64,000 bases of DNA from Gentiana macrophylla (Eukaryota; Streptophyta; Magnoliopsida; Gentianales; Gentianaceae), in the NCBI GenBank assembly GCA_026214975.1, contig CM047815.1:61511852-61575851 (forward strand), read 5' to 3'. Numbering within the stretch: position 1 is the first letter of the stretch; the number at the start of each line of letters is the position of its first letter. Made by a program: the position numbers and the translations under genes. The notes under the pieces were generated by a model that worked only from the letters and a program-made list of their open reading frames with translations, searched no databases and was not told the DNA's origin. This document shows positions 11,442 to 22,454 of the stretch, piece after piece.

Positions 11442-12607
11442 TTTCAGGCACATTTTGATAATATTGAACCTGAACATCGGCACGCCGTGCTTGAGAACGC
11501 CGGCGTTTTGTACAAAAGATGGAAAGGAAGGTTAAGCACGCATGTAAAAGAATGGGAACGAGATCATGGGGACAAGGAAGTGCCTTGCCCACGACATCGA
11601 GATGTCCTATTGGATGAGGATTGGGACAAGTATTTAGATTATTTCTATACACCTGAGTTTCAGGTAAATCAATAATCGATAGGTCTATATAAATTATCTA
11701 TCTTGTGTATATGAATTTTGTTCTTCCTTTTAAACAGGAGAAATCAGAAGTGAATACCCAAAATGCTCGTGGAAACAAGAAAGGCACACACGGGCGAAAG
11801 ACTATCGACCAACGCCGTTATCAAGGCATACAAGATGTAAGTAACGTAAACACACGAAAACAAAAAATACTTTGATAACTAATAACATTTATATCTTTAT
11901 ATTTTTTTATATTTTAATTTTAATAACTAATAATATGTATTCTTATTTGAAAGAATGATACGGTTATCGGCGAGAATGTCATTGAGCGTGATCCCATAGA
12001 TCTATGGGCGGAAGTGCGTCGACATGCGGATGGGACATGGGTTGATGCTCAAGCCGAAGATGACCATGTAAGTGATCGATATTTTTTTCTATATATATAC
12101 ATACATACACAAGCTATACATATAAGTGATATTTTTTTCTATATATATACATATAGCTTTTGACATATTTTTATTATTTGTGGTATAAATGTAGAGACTG
12201 TTGGAGTATTATCGCTCCATCATCGCTCCAGGACCCCGAAGAAATCTGACTCAAGAAGAAGAAGATTTGATTTTTAGTAGTGCGTTGGGAGACAGCGCGA
12301 CTACTATATTGGACGCCGGGCCTCGGATGGCCATTTCACGAGCATCGGGATCGTCCCATACCATCCTCATCCAATGTGCCACTTCATCATACCGTGATGT
12401 CAAGTAGATGGACTGAAGAAGGAGTTGGCAAAGTTGGAAAAAGCCAAAATGAAACAAAAGACTATGCTAGACTTCTTCTTCGCCCACTACAACAAAATAA
12501 ATAATTCAACGTTTGGCATAGATGATGATGATGATGATGATGATGATGGTGATGAGGATGGTAATGAGGATCAGGGCGATGGTACACACGATGGATCACA
12601 AACATAA

Positions 12608-13136
12608 CTTATAACTTTGTTTTCAATATTTTGTTGGTTAACCATACGTTACGATGGAATTTACGATTTTCATATTATTATTATGTTTATTCATCCCCTA
12701 GCTAGTAGTTTTGGTTCATTAATTGGATGATTTTTGGTTCATTTGGATGATTTTTGATTCATGTTAATGTTGCGTTTCGATTTTTCGGCATGCGAGGGCA
12801 TGCAAAAACAAATGCTGCTTAAAAATAAAATACAAACAAACAGGGACGACATTTGTCGTCCCTAATTCCCCAGAAAAATATAGCCGATCATTAGGGACGA
12901 CAAATGTCGTCCCTAATTTAATTATTTTTTTTAAATAGTTCATTTTCGGAAATTAAATTAAATTTATTGTAAAGTTTTTAAGGACGGCAATGTCGTCCCT
13001 AATAAAAATTAAATTATTTAATTTGTTTTTGTGAAATAATATAAATTAATTTCGGAAATTTACATTAGGGACGACATGTCGCCCCTAAAGGCACATCGCT
13101 GACGTGGCAAATATTTTATTCAACGCTGACGTGGCA
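12608..13136 (+). repeat. CACTA 3' subterminal repeats, copy A
   Basis: After the TNPA-like stop, an AT-rich 3' flank leads into repeated palindromes of the form GGGACGAC(A/AA)TGTCGTCCC at about 12843-12865, 12894-12916, 12984-13000 and 13067-13085. Arrays of short motifs near the ends are the binding sites of TNPA-like proteins in En/Spm elements. Positions 12850-13080 recur almost unchanged at 14451-14690. The copy ends with a block (13085-13136) that is inverted in copy B. Confidence 0.75.
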
Positions 13137-13391
13137 GATTAATAGCAAGTACAACAAACTATAGATTTAGTACAATATGTACATCAGTTAACAACATGAA
13201 AAAAACAGGATTTCTGCTTGTTTAGTCTCTATTTACCATCATCAAAGCTATTTAAACACCACACCTTAATCAAGTTATCTGTTAATGATTCTATCTCTTC
13301 TAAATTGTATTATATAAACCAATTTAACACGGTGTGTTAGTGTATCTGGATTTTGCATTTGGAGAATGATCTTTATCTCTGGATAAAGACC

Positions 13392-13795
13392 TTACATGTG
13401 CCGACTTTTACAATTATAGGATTTATTTATTGCGATATGGATCGCTGCTTGGCAGTCACAATGCATTGACACAGGAGGCAACAAATCCTTACATAAAGGA
13501 ATATTAGTTAAAAAAATTCTTAACCATTCAGCCTCAGAACCAGCCAATTCAAGAGCAACAAACTCTGACTCCATAGTCGATTTAGCAATGATCGTTTGTC
13601 TGGTTGACTTCCATGCTATTGCACCACCACCAAGAGTGAACACATACCCACTAGTGGATTTTGTCTCGCTTGAATCTGAGATCCAATTAGCATCACTATA
13701 GCCCTCTAATACAGTGGGAAATCCACTATATAGGATACCATAATCCATGGTTCCTCTCAAAGCAGATGAGACATATCCATCAATGCCGTACCCTC
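13392..13795 (-). pseudogene. Ty1/copia RNase H fragment
   Basis: Reverse-strand frame with [44 protein letters not shown] and [18 protein letters not shown], the hallmark copia RNase H. The catalytic Asp of SDANW and the Glu of ESEF are present. It stops at the 3' end of the domain (SYNCKSRHM) with no adjacent LTR recognised. It lies in the foreign block between the two CACTA subterminal copies and is not linked to the copia elements further right. Confidence 0.85.
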
Positions 13796-14450
13796 CAAGA
13801 ACTCGACTTGGTACACTGATTAGTTAGGTTGTCGACTCGAGACGATCTTTAGGATTAAAACATTGCCGGTCCTTCCAATCAGGCGGTACTCCCTCTCAAT
13901 ATGCTTTTGACTTCAGTTAGTCTGAACAGGTACCGAATACAAATCTACCCCGGATAAAAGAGGTTATTCCGTTTGTCAGACGGCCGATGTTATTCAAAAG
14001 GCTCCGGTTGTCAGGCGGATCGATTTAACTTTCCGGTGTTAGTTTCAATTAAACCGTTGATTTTAACATTATTATGATCTCGAGATATTTTTATACACCG
14101 TATGTCATGATCATAATGGAGAAGTCAATTAAATCTGTCATAGCACGCCGTAAACATAACGTGAGAAGTCAGCACGATCTATTCACAATATCTTCAAGAT
14201 AATATAATTGTGGTAGTACAACCTTATTTAAAGCAGCAAGGCTAAAATTAACATGATAAAAGGGATAGGGTCTGGAACCTGTTCTAGACATAGAATTTCT
14301 ACAGATTGAGTAGGGGATAGGCTAAAATCCACGCACTTTAACTATTATGTAGGGGCCTCCTGTGTCGGTCGAGTTTGCCTCGCGCAGCTGTTCGAGCTTC
14401 ATGTTTTCTTATTAACGAGTTCAAATTTGTGTTTTTCTCTGGTAACGAGT
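13796..14450. other. Non-coding block with a piece of Athila/Tat-like LTR
   Basis: 13933-14086 closely follows 57141-57292, which lies inside the LTR at 56590-58726 (shared blocks 'tacaaatctacc', 'gatttaactttccgg', 'tttcaattaaac', 'attatgatctcgag'). The rest (13137-13391 and 14130-14450) shows no gene. Together 13137-14450 looks like stacked fragments inserted between the duplicated CACTA ends. Confidence 0.5.
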
Positions 14451-14928
14451 TGTCGTCCCTAATTCCCCAGAAAAATATAGCCGATCATTAGGGACGACAT
14501 TTGTCGTCCCTAATTTAATTATTTTTTTTAAATAGTTCATTTTTGGAAATTAAATTAAATTTATTGTAAAGTTTTTAGGGACGGCAATGTCGTCCCTAAT
14601 AAAAATTAAATTATTTAATTTGTTTTTGTGAAATAATATAAATTAATTTCGGAAATTTACATTAGGGACGACATGTCGTCCCAAAAAATGCACGCCACGT
14701 CAGCGTTGAATAAAATATTTGCCACGTCAGCGATGTGCCTTTAGGGGCGACATGTCGTCCCAAAAAAAAACCTCCTATTTTTTGAGACGAACCTTTAGAG
14801 ACGACACATTAGGGACGACATGTCGTCCCTAAACGTAAAAACGGGACGACTTTTGATTATTAGGGACGACATTTTGTCGTCCCAAAAGAGTGTAATTGTC
14901 GTCCCAAAAGAGTGTAATTGTAGTAGTG
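14451..14928 (+). mobile_element. CACTA 3' terminus, copy B of subterminal repeats
   Basis: Repeats the copy A palindromes, adds more (14810-14833, 14863-14884), and ends with GTAGTAGTG at 14920-14928, the reverse complement of CACTACTAC. The tandem 'gtcccaaaagagtgtaattg' lies twice just inside the end. This is the expected right end of a CACTA element in the same orientation as the transposase genes. The left end is not in the window. Confidence 0.75.
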
Positions 14929-15560
14929 ACATTAACTAAAACTGATTAAGGAAGATTACTTAATAGTTCTAATCCAAGCAACTAACAAGGCACATATTCA
15001 GAAGCATATCTGGTTGATTACTTGAGTAAACCAGATCTAACTTAAGGCACCAAAATGGTCTAAAACATGGGTGGTTCTGGTGTTGTGTCTCCACACGGTG
15101 TGAAGACATGTGTGGAGAGACACACACCACATAGTTTCATTATGTCTTTAAACATTCTGATCGTTTCACCCGTCACTTCACCTCAAAATCCCTCTCCATA
15201 CAAGTATTTCCCCTAAAGCATATCATCGAAAGAAACCTACTTGGCACATATTCAAGCATAAATTTACTAGTCACAGCATGTCAATACAAGTACAATACTA
15301 AAACAATAAAATGATAAATCCATGGCCTTTAAATCCTCTTCATAACCCACAGATTAGACAAAAATAGGGAGCTGGGTGTAGTAATTATCCTAAAACATTG
15401 ACAATTAGCATATAATAACCATTTATCTATCTACCAAAAACAAGGTTCTTAAACAAAAATCACATCCTCACCAAGCAACACATAAAAAGGAGAAATGATT
15501 CGTACAAAGCTAACTAAATAGGAGACCCAATCTGAAATTGACACCTTTTCAGCAACTTAT
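14929..15560. other. No recognisable gene
   Basis: AT-rich flank with no long or motif-bearing reading frame on either strand. I see no repeat signature beyond a local imperfect inverted pair around 15095-15130 ('cacacggtgtgaagacatgtgtggagagacacacacc'). Confidence 0.5.
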
Positions 15561-15639
15561 CTCTTGCTCTATTCCTAACTCCACATATGTTTGCTGCTTC
15601 ATAACAACCTCATCCATGTCAACTCGAACTCCTCTTCCC

Positions 15640-16060
15640 ATTACCTCTTAGTACTCCTTGCCATCACTTTTCTCCTCCGTCACAACTCTCTCACCATTGT
15701 TGACCTCTTCTCCAACAACTTTCTTCACATCCTTACAATTGACCTCATTTTCATCATCAGAAATCTCAATAAAATCACCATTCTTTTCCTCACTGTGAGA
15801 CCCTCCATTGCCTTCGGGTCTACATGCTGAACCGACCCAACACCCGAGCTCGTCTGAGGGGCCCGTTGTTTCAAATTTTACTCCAAATCCAATGGAGTAA
15901 ATCTAGTGCAGATATACTCCCCCTTCTCCAAAGCCTCTGGTGACGGCACCGCCTTCCATCCAATTGGAACCGCCGTGTAAGCCCTCCTGCAACTCGCATT
16001 CTGGCATTTCATTCATCGATCCTCAAACAGCTTCTCATACTCTATGTAAGGGGGAATGGA
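15640..16060 (-). pseudogene. Possible broken gene fragment, unidentified
   Basis: The reverse strand reads as protein-like stretches. YIEYEKLFEDR, a stop, then a cysteine-bearing block MKCQNASCRRAYTAVPIGWK and EALEKGEYICTRF, a stop/frameshift near 15883, then an acidic stretch with DFIEISDDENEV and a Glu/Val/Asn-rich tail to about 15640. The composition is unlike the surrounding AT-rich DNA and more G/C balanced. I do not recognise the family. A chance frame cannot be excluded because two stops interrupt it. Confidence 0.3.
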
Positions 16061-16479
16061 GGAATGAAACAACAGGGGAAGGAGAAGGGAGTTACAGTCC
16101 TATCAAAAGAAGAGGCTGAGAGTAAGGGGTCGTTCTACTGTAAAGCGACTCCTAAGAGTGAATCTGCCTACGCCAGCAGATCTGCACTCACACAGCTTCT
16201 CGAGGTGGAATACACAAATCTGCTCCGTGTGGAAATCATGTGGCCCAGACGCTTTGCAGATGAGCTACTCTGGGAGGAAAATCACCTGGATAGAATTTTC
16301 CGAGAGTAAGGGAGAAGACGGGGCAATTGTTGTTGTCAATGGGTCATTTCAATCAGAAGCAAGAAAGCGAAAAAAACAAAGGGTAAAATTGTCTAGTTAG
16401 TTTAATTTATGTCCATATTGCCTTATGTAAATTAACTATCATTGTCCTTAATGGCTATTGAAATTGTAGTATTGTCCTT

Positions 16480-16556
16480 CTAGGCGTTTCTCCCTACTTT
16501 TTATGGGACAATTCATTTTCAAAAAGTAAACATTTTTTATGGCACGGAGGTAGTAT
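16480..16556 (-). mobile_element. Remnant end of a mariner/Stowaway-like element
   Basis: Reverse complement begins TACTACCTCCGTGCC, resembling the CTCCCTCCGT termini of plant Tc1/mariner elements next to a TA target, followed by 'ataaaaaatgtttacttttt'. No matching second end was found nearby, so it is called a fragment. The neighbouring 16437-16480 resembles 55885-55925. Confidence 0.35.
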
Positions 16557-16786
16557 GAAGCAGCTGATAATAAAAATTCTAATAATAAATGCTGAGGATA
16601 ATAATCCTAATAATAAATGCTGAGATTAGATGTTGTATGCTATTGAAAATTGCAAGGCGGTTTTTTTTAATAGACTAAGCTGACACGTGTCAAGCTCAGA
16701 GCTTGCCACATGTCAGTAGGAGAACACACACAAAAAATTCAAGAAAGGGGACGTGGAAGCCTGTAGGCTCACCTTGTATATATATA

Positions 16787-16815
16787 CTAGTTAACGTGAG
16801 TCGTGCAAGGCACGG
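16787..16815 (-). mobile_element. Helitron 3' terminus (minus strand)
   Basis: Read on the minus strand: a short hairpin CGTGC-CTT-GCACG (16802-16814), 11 bases, then CTAG (16787-16790) followed by a T. A hairpin close to a terminal CTRR and insertion next to T are the marks of Helitron 3' ends. The body should extend to the right. A 5' TC end was not located, and no RepHel-type coding sequence is seen, so it would be non-autonomous. Confidence 0.55.
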
Positions 16816-17629
16816 CGGGCCCAACATAAATCGTTACCAACAATAATATCAAAGAATAGATCCCCAACGTGAAATAAATTGCATAAGCTTAAACCGTAAT
16901 AAATTCAATGACAAGACAAGAAAAGAGAAGCAGAGAAATATATCACATTTTCTCCAAGATGTAGCTTTTCTTAGACGCGTGAAGATTGTGAATCACCTCT
17001 CTTCTAGCCATATCAGTAGTTTCCATGTATCGGAGAACAATGCCATAAAGTCGATCACTTTAGCTTCGACTTTAAGAATGAAACATTATAGAAAAACAAT
17101 AAAAGCGGACCATAACTACACTGGCGGTCAATCTCCCAGACGCCTTAGCTTTCTGTGATCATTAATATCTTGAAAATGTGTGCTTTCACTCATTTTCTAT
17201 ACGACATTTCTTCTTATCATTAATGAATACGCTATCGATCTCGTGTTCATTAATTTGGTAAAAAAACAACGCGTGTCAATAATTGCCTGAAGAATATAAA
17301 GAAGCAATTTGGTATTCCAACGTCAATTTATTGACGCTTTGTATCGCAAACGCCATTTGCTTCGCCGACGCGTTATGTTGTTCAAAATAATAAAATATTT
17401 AATGTGGTGTCCACACGGTTTTATTCAATTGTTGTGTCAAAATCGAAAATTTTAGGTTGATTGAAATTTAAAACTGAATCCGCACTGTCAGTTGGAGGTA
17501 GTAAAAATGAACCGTATCGAAATATACACTTTGTTGTGCATAATATTCAATTGTTGTGTCGAAATCGAATCGAGAAATCAAAAATTTTCGGTTGATTGAA
17601 TATTAAAGCCTCCTTCGGTTTATATATAA
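16816..17629. other. Non-coding body of the putative Helitron
   Basis: No coding motif on either strand. Two related blocks occur at about 17420-17470 and 17540-17600 ('caattgttgtgtc(a/g)aaatcgaa...attttaggttgattga'), indicating internal duplication. Confidence 0.4.
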
Positions 17630-18400
17630 CGATAAACGAAATTTCGGTTTTTAGCGAAGGAAAAAAAACTGCTGTTTTAAAATATTTAAAAACAAATTAG
17701 GTGCTACGCGTGTAAGTAGCGAGGCCGCCACGCCAAGATATCATGGGCAAACCTTCTTAGCTTTTAAGAGATATAAGATAAGAAAAAAAAACTGTTGTTT
17801 TAAAATATTTATAAAAAATTAGGTCTGCACACATGTCACCATAGGTTCGCTGCCACGCCAAGACATCATGCAAACCTTCTTAGCTTTTAATAGATATAAG
17901 ATAAGAAAAAAAATTGTTGTTTTAAAATATTTAAAAAAAAGATTAGGTGCCACATGTCAGCCCAGGAAGCTGCCACGTGGCACATTGTGGGCAAACCTTC
18001 TTAGCTTTTAATAGATATAAGAGATAAGATATATATAATGATAACTGAAATTTCGGTTTTTACCGAAGGAAAAAAAAAAAAAAAAAAAAGGTGTCACGTG
18101 TCAGCCCAGGATGCTACCACGTGGTACATTGTGGGCAAACCCCCTTAGCTTATTAGGTGCCACGTGTCACCTGCGAGAGCCGCCACGCCAAGACATCATG
18201 GCAAACCTTCTTAGCTTTTAATAGATATAAGAAGAGATAAGATATATATAATGATAATCGAAATTTCGGTTTTTACTGAAGGAAAAAAGAAAAAAAATAT
18301 AGGTGTCACGTGTCAGCCCAGGAGGCTGCCACGTGGCACATTGTGGGCAAACCCCCCTTAGCTTTTAATAGATATAAGAGAGATATAAGAGATAAGATAT
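17630..18400 (+). repeat. Tandem array of hairpin-bearing repeats
   Basis: About six diverged units of roughly 75-155 bp, each ending with 'caaacc(t/c)(t/c)cttagctttta' and most followed by 'atagatataaga'. Ends fall near 17771, 17895, 18023, 18150, 18228 and 18380. Several units contain GTGCCACGTGTCAGCC-CAGGA-GGCTGCCACGTGGCAC-like inverted repeats (split here only by the loop), a 16-bp near-perfect stem, and a 'cgaaatttcggtttttaccgaagg' block. No protein is encoded. Confidence 0.8.
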
Positions 18401-18479
18401 ACACACGCGATTTCTATTGGCAACACAGTTTTACTTTTGACACAACGATTGTTTCAAACACTCAAAAAATTACTTCGAA

Positions 18480-18605
18480 CACCACGATTATTTTTGTGCA
18501 AAATAACGTCAATGACACTGACGTTAGTTTTTTATAATAACTTCACTGGTACTGGCGTTAGTTTCGGTAAAAACATCACTGACACTGACGTTATAGTGAA
18601 AAAGT
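18480..18605. repeat. Repeated TAACGTCA/TGACGTTA palindromic motifs
   Basis: Three related motifs: aacgtcaatgacactgacgtta (18505-18525 region), cactggtactggcgtta and catcactgacactgacgtta. The first can fold through TAACGTCA/TGACGTTA arms. They resemble short subterminal motif arrays of DNA transposons, but no transposon end was found. Confidence 0.45.
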
Positions 18606-18744
18606 GTCACGGGCGAAAAAAGTCACTCCAATGTGGTGCCGAAAGTAAAGAAAAGAAATAAATTTGTAGTGTCGGGAGTAAATAAAAAATAATAAGAAAA
18701 TGTGCCAATAATAAATGCGTGGTGCTTATAGAAGCTACCTATGT

Positions 18745-18845
18745 TGCACGGACACCGACAAGGATACGGCATACGATACGGACACGGCGACACGGCAACT
18801 TTCAAAAATATAGGACACGACACTCCTGGGACACGATGTGTGTGT
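18745..18845. repeat. Dispersed 'cacggacac' repeat, left copy
   Basis: An ACACGGACACCGACAAGGAT-type block rich in gacacgg units. A related block in opposite orientation occupies about 34285-34330 and 34520-34665. The pair flanks the outer copia element. I do not know the element family. Confidence 0.45.
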
Positions 18846-18876
18846 GTGTATATATATATGTACCCCTTTATTGTGT

Positions 18877-19018
18877 TTAGGAGGATTTGTAGGAAATCAT
18901 AAGACTTGGAGATCAAGTCCTTGGCAATTATTTTTGTATATATGTACCCCTTTATTGTGAAATGTGAATGAAAGAATCAGAAAATATAATTTATTGAGAA
19001 ATTATTGTGATTTTGACA
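18877..19018 (+). repeat. 5' LTR remnant of the outer copia element
   Basis: Matches 34018-34149 of the 3' LTR ('ttaggaggatttgt', 'agacttggagatcaagtcct', 'attttgaca'). The first roughly 100 bp of the LTR are missing; instead the sequence 'tatgtacccctttattgtg' appears twice (18859-18877 and 18941-18961), which points to a rearranged left edge. TGGTATTGAAGCC follows at 19019-19031, an initiator-Met-type primer-binding site. Confidence 0.75.
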
Positions 19019-19114
19019 TGGTATTGAAGCCGGTCTTCTACCCAAAAAAAAAAAAAAAAAGAAGAGAGAAGAAGAAAGGAATCATGTTTCCTTCCAGCAG
19101 CTTCACAACAAATC

Positions 19115-20850
19115 ATGGCTGGCAAAAAAGGAGGAACGCACGGAGACGGCAACAATGAGATGGATATGTTGTACCACCTTGGATCAAATGGTGGTCCGGG
19201 CAACATCATCACTTCAATTCAATCACACAACAGAGGGCCTGGAGTAGCTTCTGTTCGTGCCAATAAAACCGGCGCGGGTGGTTCTTCATCCGGGCAACAG
19301 GCTGAATACACTCAGATGAACTCGTCGGCCGATGTTGCCGGACTTGTGGGCGTATCAGCGGCGCAATTGCAGCAGCTGTTTGATTTTTTAACATTGCCAA
19401 AACTAAAGATCAATTGTCCGGTAAAAATAGTGAATTTCATTGGATTATCGATACGGGAGCATCGAACCATGTGACGTGTAATTCATCTATTTTAAAAAAT
19501 GTGAGAAAAGTGAAACGTTGCCCGGTGGGATTGCCTGACGGAAACACGGCAGAGGCGACCCAAGAAGGGAATGTTGTGTTGCCGGGAGGGTTGCAGCTGG
19601 ATCGTGTGCTATATGTTCCCCAATTGACATGCAATTTAATTTCTGTGGCTCAATTAATTGAAGACTCAAATTGTGTTGTACAATCCACTAATAATCTTTG
19701 TGTTATACAGGACCAACCGACGAGGACGGTGATTGAAGAGGGTGAAAGATTGGATGGACTTTATTTTTTCCGTGGTGTTCCTCAAGTGAAGGTCTTGGCG
19801 GTGGATAGTGATTCGACGTTTCAGTTATAGCATCAACGAATGGGACATCCTTCAGAGAAAATATTGAAAATGCTTCCAGTGGTAAGTCATTCTTGTAGGA
19901 AAAACAATAAACTTGTGATGTGTGTCCACGGGCAAAGCAACCTCGGTCTAGTTTTCCCATTAGTATGAATAAAGCCTGTAGGATTTTTGAACTTGTTCAC
20001 TTGGATTTGTGGGGGGCTTACAAGACCCGTTCTTCTTGTGGGGCTACCTATTTCTTGACAATAATAGATGATTTTTCCAGAAGCGTTTGGGTTTATTTGT
20101 TGTACGCAAAAATGGAAGTTGAGTGTATGTTTCTTGATTTTGTGGCTATGGTTGAACGTCAATTTGGACAAACAATCAAACGTGTGAGAAGTGATAATGG
20201 TACCGAATTTAATTGTGTGCGTGATTATTTCCGAATGAATGGAATTATTTTTGAGACTTCGTGCATTGGGGCTCCGCAACAAAATGGGAGAGCCGAGAGA
20301 AAACACCAACACATTTTAAATATGGCTAGAGCTTTAAGATTTCTGGGAAATTTGCCGATCAAATTTTGGGGAGAATGTGTCTTAGTTGCATGTCACTTGA
20401 TTAATAGAACACCCTCGGTTTTACTTAAGTCAAATCACCGTATGAAATGTTGTTTGGGAAAACGCCTTCATATGATGCTATTCGAGTGTTTGGTTGTCTT
20501 TGTTATGCTTATAATCAACAACACAAAGGTGAAAAGTTTGCTAGTAGGAGTCGTAAATGTATTTTTGTGGCTAACCTTTCGGGAAGAAAGGTTGGAAATT
20601 GTATGACTTAGAAACTCATGAGTGCTTTGTATCACGAGGTGTCCAATTTTTTGAAAAAGAATTTCCTTTTGCAACAAATAACCCCCAGAATGTGAAAAAT
20701 CATGTGCTGGGAAACAGTGATGATAGGGCATGGAGTGAGGATGAGGGTGTTGATGAGTGTGTTGTGTGCATCGACAAGGGGGCTGGTGATGTTGCACAGC
20801 CCGTGCAGGAGCCCGAACATGAGATGTTTGATAATGACGGACTAGAAAAT
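19115..20850 (+). pseudogene. Outer copia: gag remnant, protease, integrase
   Basis: Starts with a gag N-terminus (LGSNGGPGNIITSIQ) that jumps directly to a gag C-terminal linker near 19220, so the central gag is lost. Protease at about 19436-19500 has WIIDTGASNHVTCN with the intact DTG triad, followed by LYVPQLTCNLISVAQL. A TAG at 19828-19830 replaces the Trp normally before HQRMGHPS in the pre-integrase zinc finger; HSCRKNN...CDVC follows. Integrase core 19990-20330 keeps DLWG, RSDNGTEF and GRAERKHQHI (the D-D-E triad). A frameshift near 20440 precedes the C-terminal FGCLCYAY-like segment. Coding stops at the nested insertion. Confidence 0.85.
20846..20850. repeat. Target-site duplication AAAAT, left copy
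   Basis: AAAAT before TGTTGAAATAG; the same five bases follow the right LTR at 32130-32134. Removing the insertion and one copy joins the acidic linker of the outer copia polyprotein. Confidence 0.9.
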
Positions 20851-22440
20851 TGTTGAAATAGTGTCCTAAACCCAATCAGGTTGGACCGGATCCGACCGGG
20901 TCGGATCATTTCTACTATTTCTTTATGTTTAAACATATATTAAATGGCTTTTCTGTTGTCATATATTTGTTCTTTTAAAAAACCAATTATGAATTGTTAT
21001 ATTATAACGTCCTTAGTATTAAGTTGTGGTAAAGAAACCATGATAGGCGATTATGGTTGATAAGATCTCTAATCACTTTAATAAGTTTGATACTTAAATG
21101 TCTCTAGGCTTATGTACTATTAAACAGGAAATTGATAGTATAAGGAATGTCTTACTCTCATGAATCTTTGCAAAGTGGGAGTAAATGAGTTACTTCAAGA
21201 GAGCATGATATCCAGATTATAATATACGGTCGTTGATGTTTGACACTCGAAAAACGACCGTATGGATATTATTACAGCGATATGATTGTAATTTACACGG
21301 TAACTGTTTCACTTGAAAGGTAGTAGTCATTGCATTTGACTCTTCCGATGATTGGGGGTCACGGTGTGTTGCTAGATGCTATCCTGTGATCGTTAGGCAT
21401 GAAGGGCATTTTCGTAATTTGCACTTTGTGTCTACGGCCAACATATTCGGAAGCCTATCGGGTCACACATATGAACATCAAGTCAGATATGAACATCAAG
21501 TCGGATTAAAATGTGGTTATAGTTGATAACCAAATAAGGAAAGAATTTATCTCGTACTATAAAGGTTATAGTGGTAAATTAATATGGTGGTTTTTTTTTT
21601 AGGGGCAATATGGTGGTATTTATTTATTATGAATAAATGTAATACAAGATATTAATTATGTTGATTAATTAAATATACATATATTAGATATGTATTTTGT
21701 GAATTAATTAGACATAGTATTATATTAATTAAAGAATATTCCGGATGTTAAATCTTTGGCTAAAGGTGGCGCCATTTTGCAAGTGTATAGTATATATTTG
21801 AGTTGTGCAATTTAATTAGATTACCATAATATTAATATTAGATAGTAATTGATTTTGAAAAAAAATAGATTTATGGTAATAAGATAAATATAGTCAATAT
21901 AAGATATTGACAATATATTAGAAATATTTAATATTGGATATTAAATTAAATGAGATAAATCAATCAATTATATTTTCCTTATTTTATTAGGAAAATGTTT
22001 TCTTTCTCCTCAATCTACTAGGAAGCTAATCTCAATCAGATTGGGAATCATAAGTGGCGCCCCAACACCTATATAATAAAGGGGTTGGCTAGCTCTTTTG
22101 TACATCACAATTCCAAAAGACTAATAGTTTCTTGTGAAAAATAGTGAGTTTCTTAGAGAGATTTTAGAGAGAGAAAAAGTCGGTCTAGCAGCTGAGTTTT
22201 TCTGTTAGCAATCCATGATGGGATTCCGGCGAGGTGTTCGTGTGGATCACCGGTACAGGCCGAACACTTGGGCGGCTTCGTGCAGAAACTACAATCGTAG
22301 ACAAAGCGCCGATCCAATTGGATCAAGCAAGATAATTTTTGTCTACTTTTTTTATGCTTGTTGCTTAAACGAAGTCGATCTTGGGTAAAAGGAAATCAAA
22401 TTTTTGAATTCCGCTGCGTTCCTGCGTAGATTTCCTAACA
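20851..22440 (+). repeat. 5' LTR of the Angela-like element
   Basis: 1,590 bp. Aligned with the 3' LTR it lacks about 365 bp corresponding to roughly 30466-30830; the join at about 21140 is at a TATAA that occurs on both sides of the missing segment. It contains TATATAAT at 22070-22077. Confidence 0.85.
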
Positions 22441-22441
22441 G

Positions 22442-22454
22442 TGGTATCAGAGAG
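22442..22454 (+). other. Primer-binding site (tRNA-iMet type)
   Basis: TGGTATCAGAGAG, one base after the 5' LTR, matches the 3' end of plant initiator-methionine tRNA for the first eleven bases. Confidence 0.75.

Larger units (their letters stand above)
10560..12607 (+). pseudogene. TNPA-like CACTA protein (Transposase_24 family)
   Basis: The second CACTA gene, downstream of TNPD and on the same strand, as in other plant En/Spm elements. Likely exons are 10560-10639 (MACLWSARGSRPP), 10724 to about 11030 (KYHGKLSSALGKAIRCHIRP, PYFPTWRDVDEQSKNLLFEE), 11448-11663 ([22 protein letters not shown]), 11738-11836 (ARGNKKGTHGRKT), 11954-12067 (ERDPIDLWAEVRRHADGTW) and 12195-12607. All have AG/GT borders. 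The order matches the plant Ptta/En/Spm family, whose members bind subterminal repeats. The last exon ends in an aspartate run encoded by (GAT)n at 12522-12548. Frameshifts in the second and last exons and the exon triplication argue for a dead copy. Confidence 0.8.

Noticed and set aside
11341..11652. Frame encoding (Tyr-Ile)n
   Set aside because: Translation of the AT microsatellite.
12512..12560. Poly-aspartate as a separate acidic protein
   Set aside because: It is the GAT-repeat tail of the TNPA-like last exon.
12840..14930. CRISPR-like array from repeated GGGACGAC palindromes
   Set aside because: Spacing is irregular, there are no unique spacers of constant length, the host is a plant, and a CACTA terminus explains the repeats.
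16064..16309. Plus-strand 81-codon frame (MKQQGKEKG...)
   Set aside because: No family resemblance, competes with another open frame in the same stretch, and has no splice or context support.
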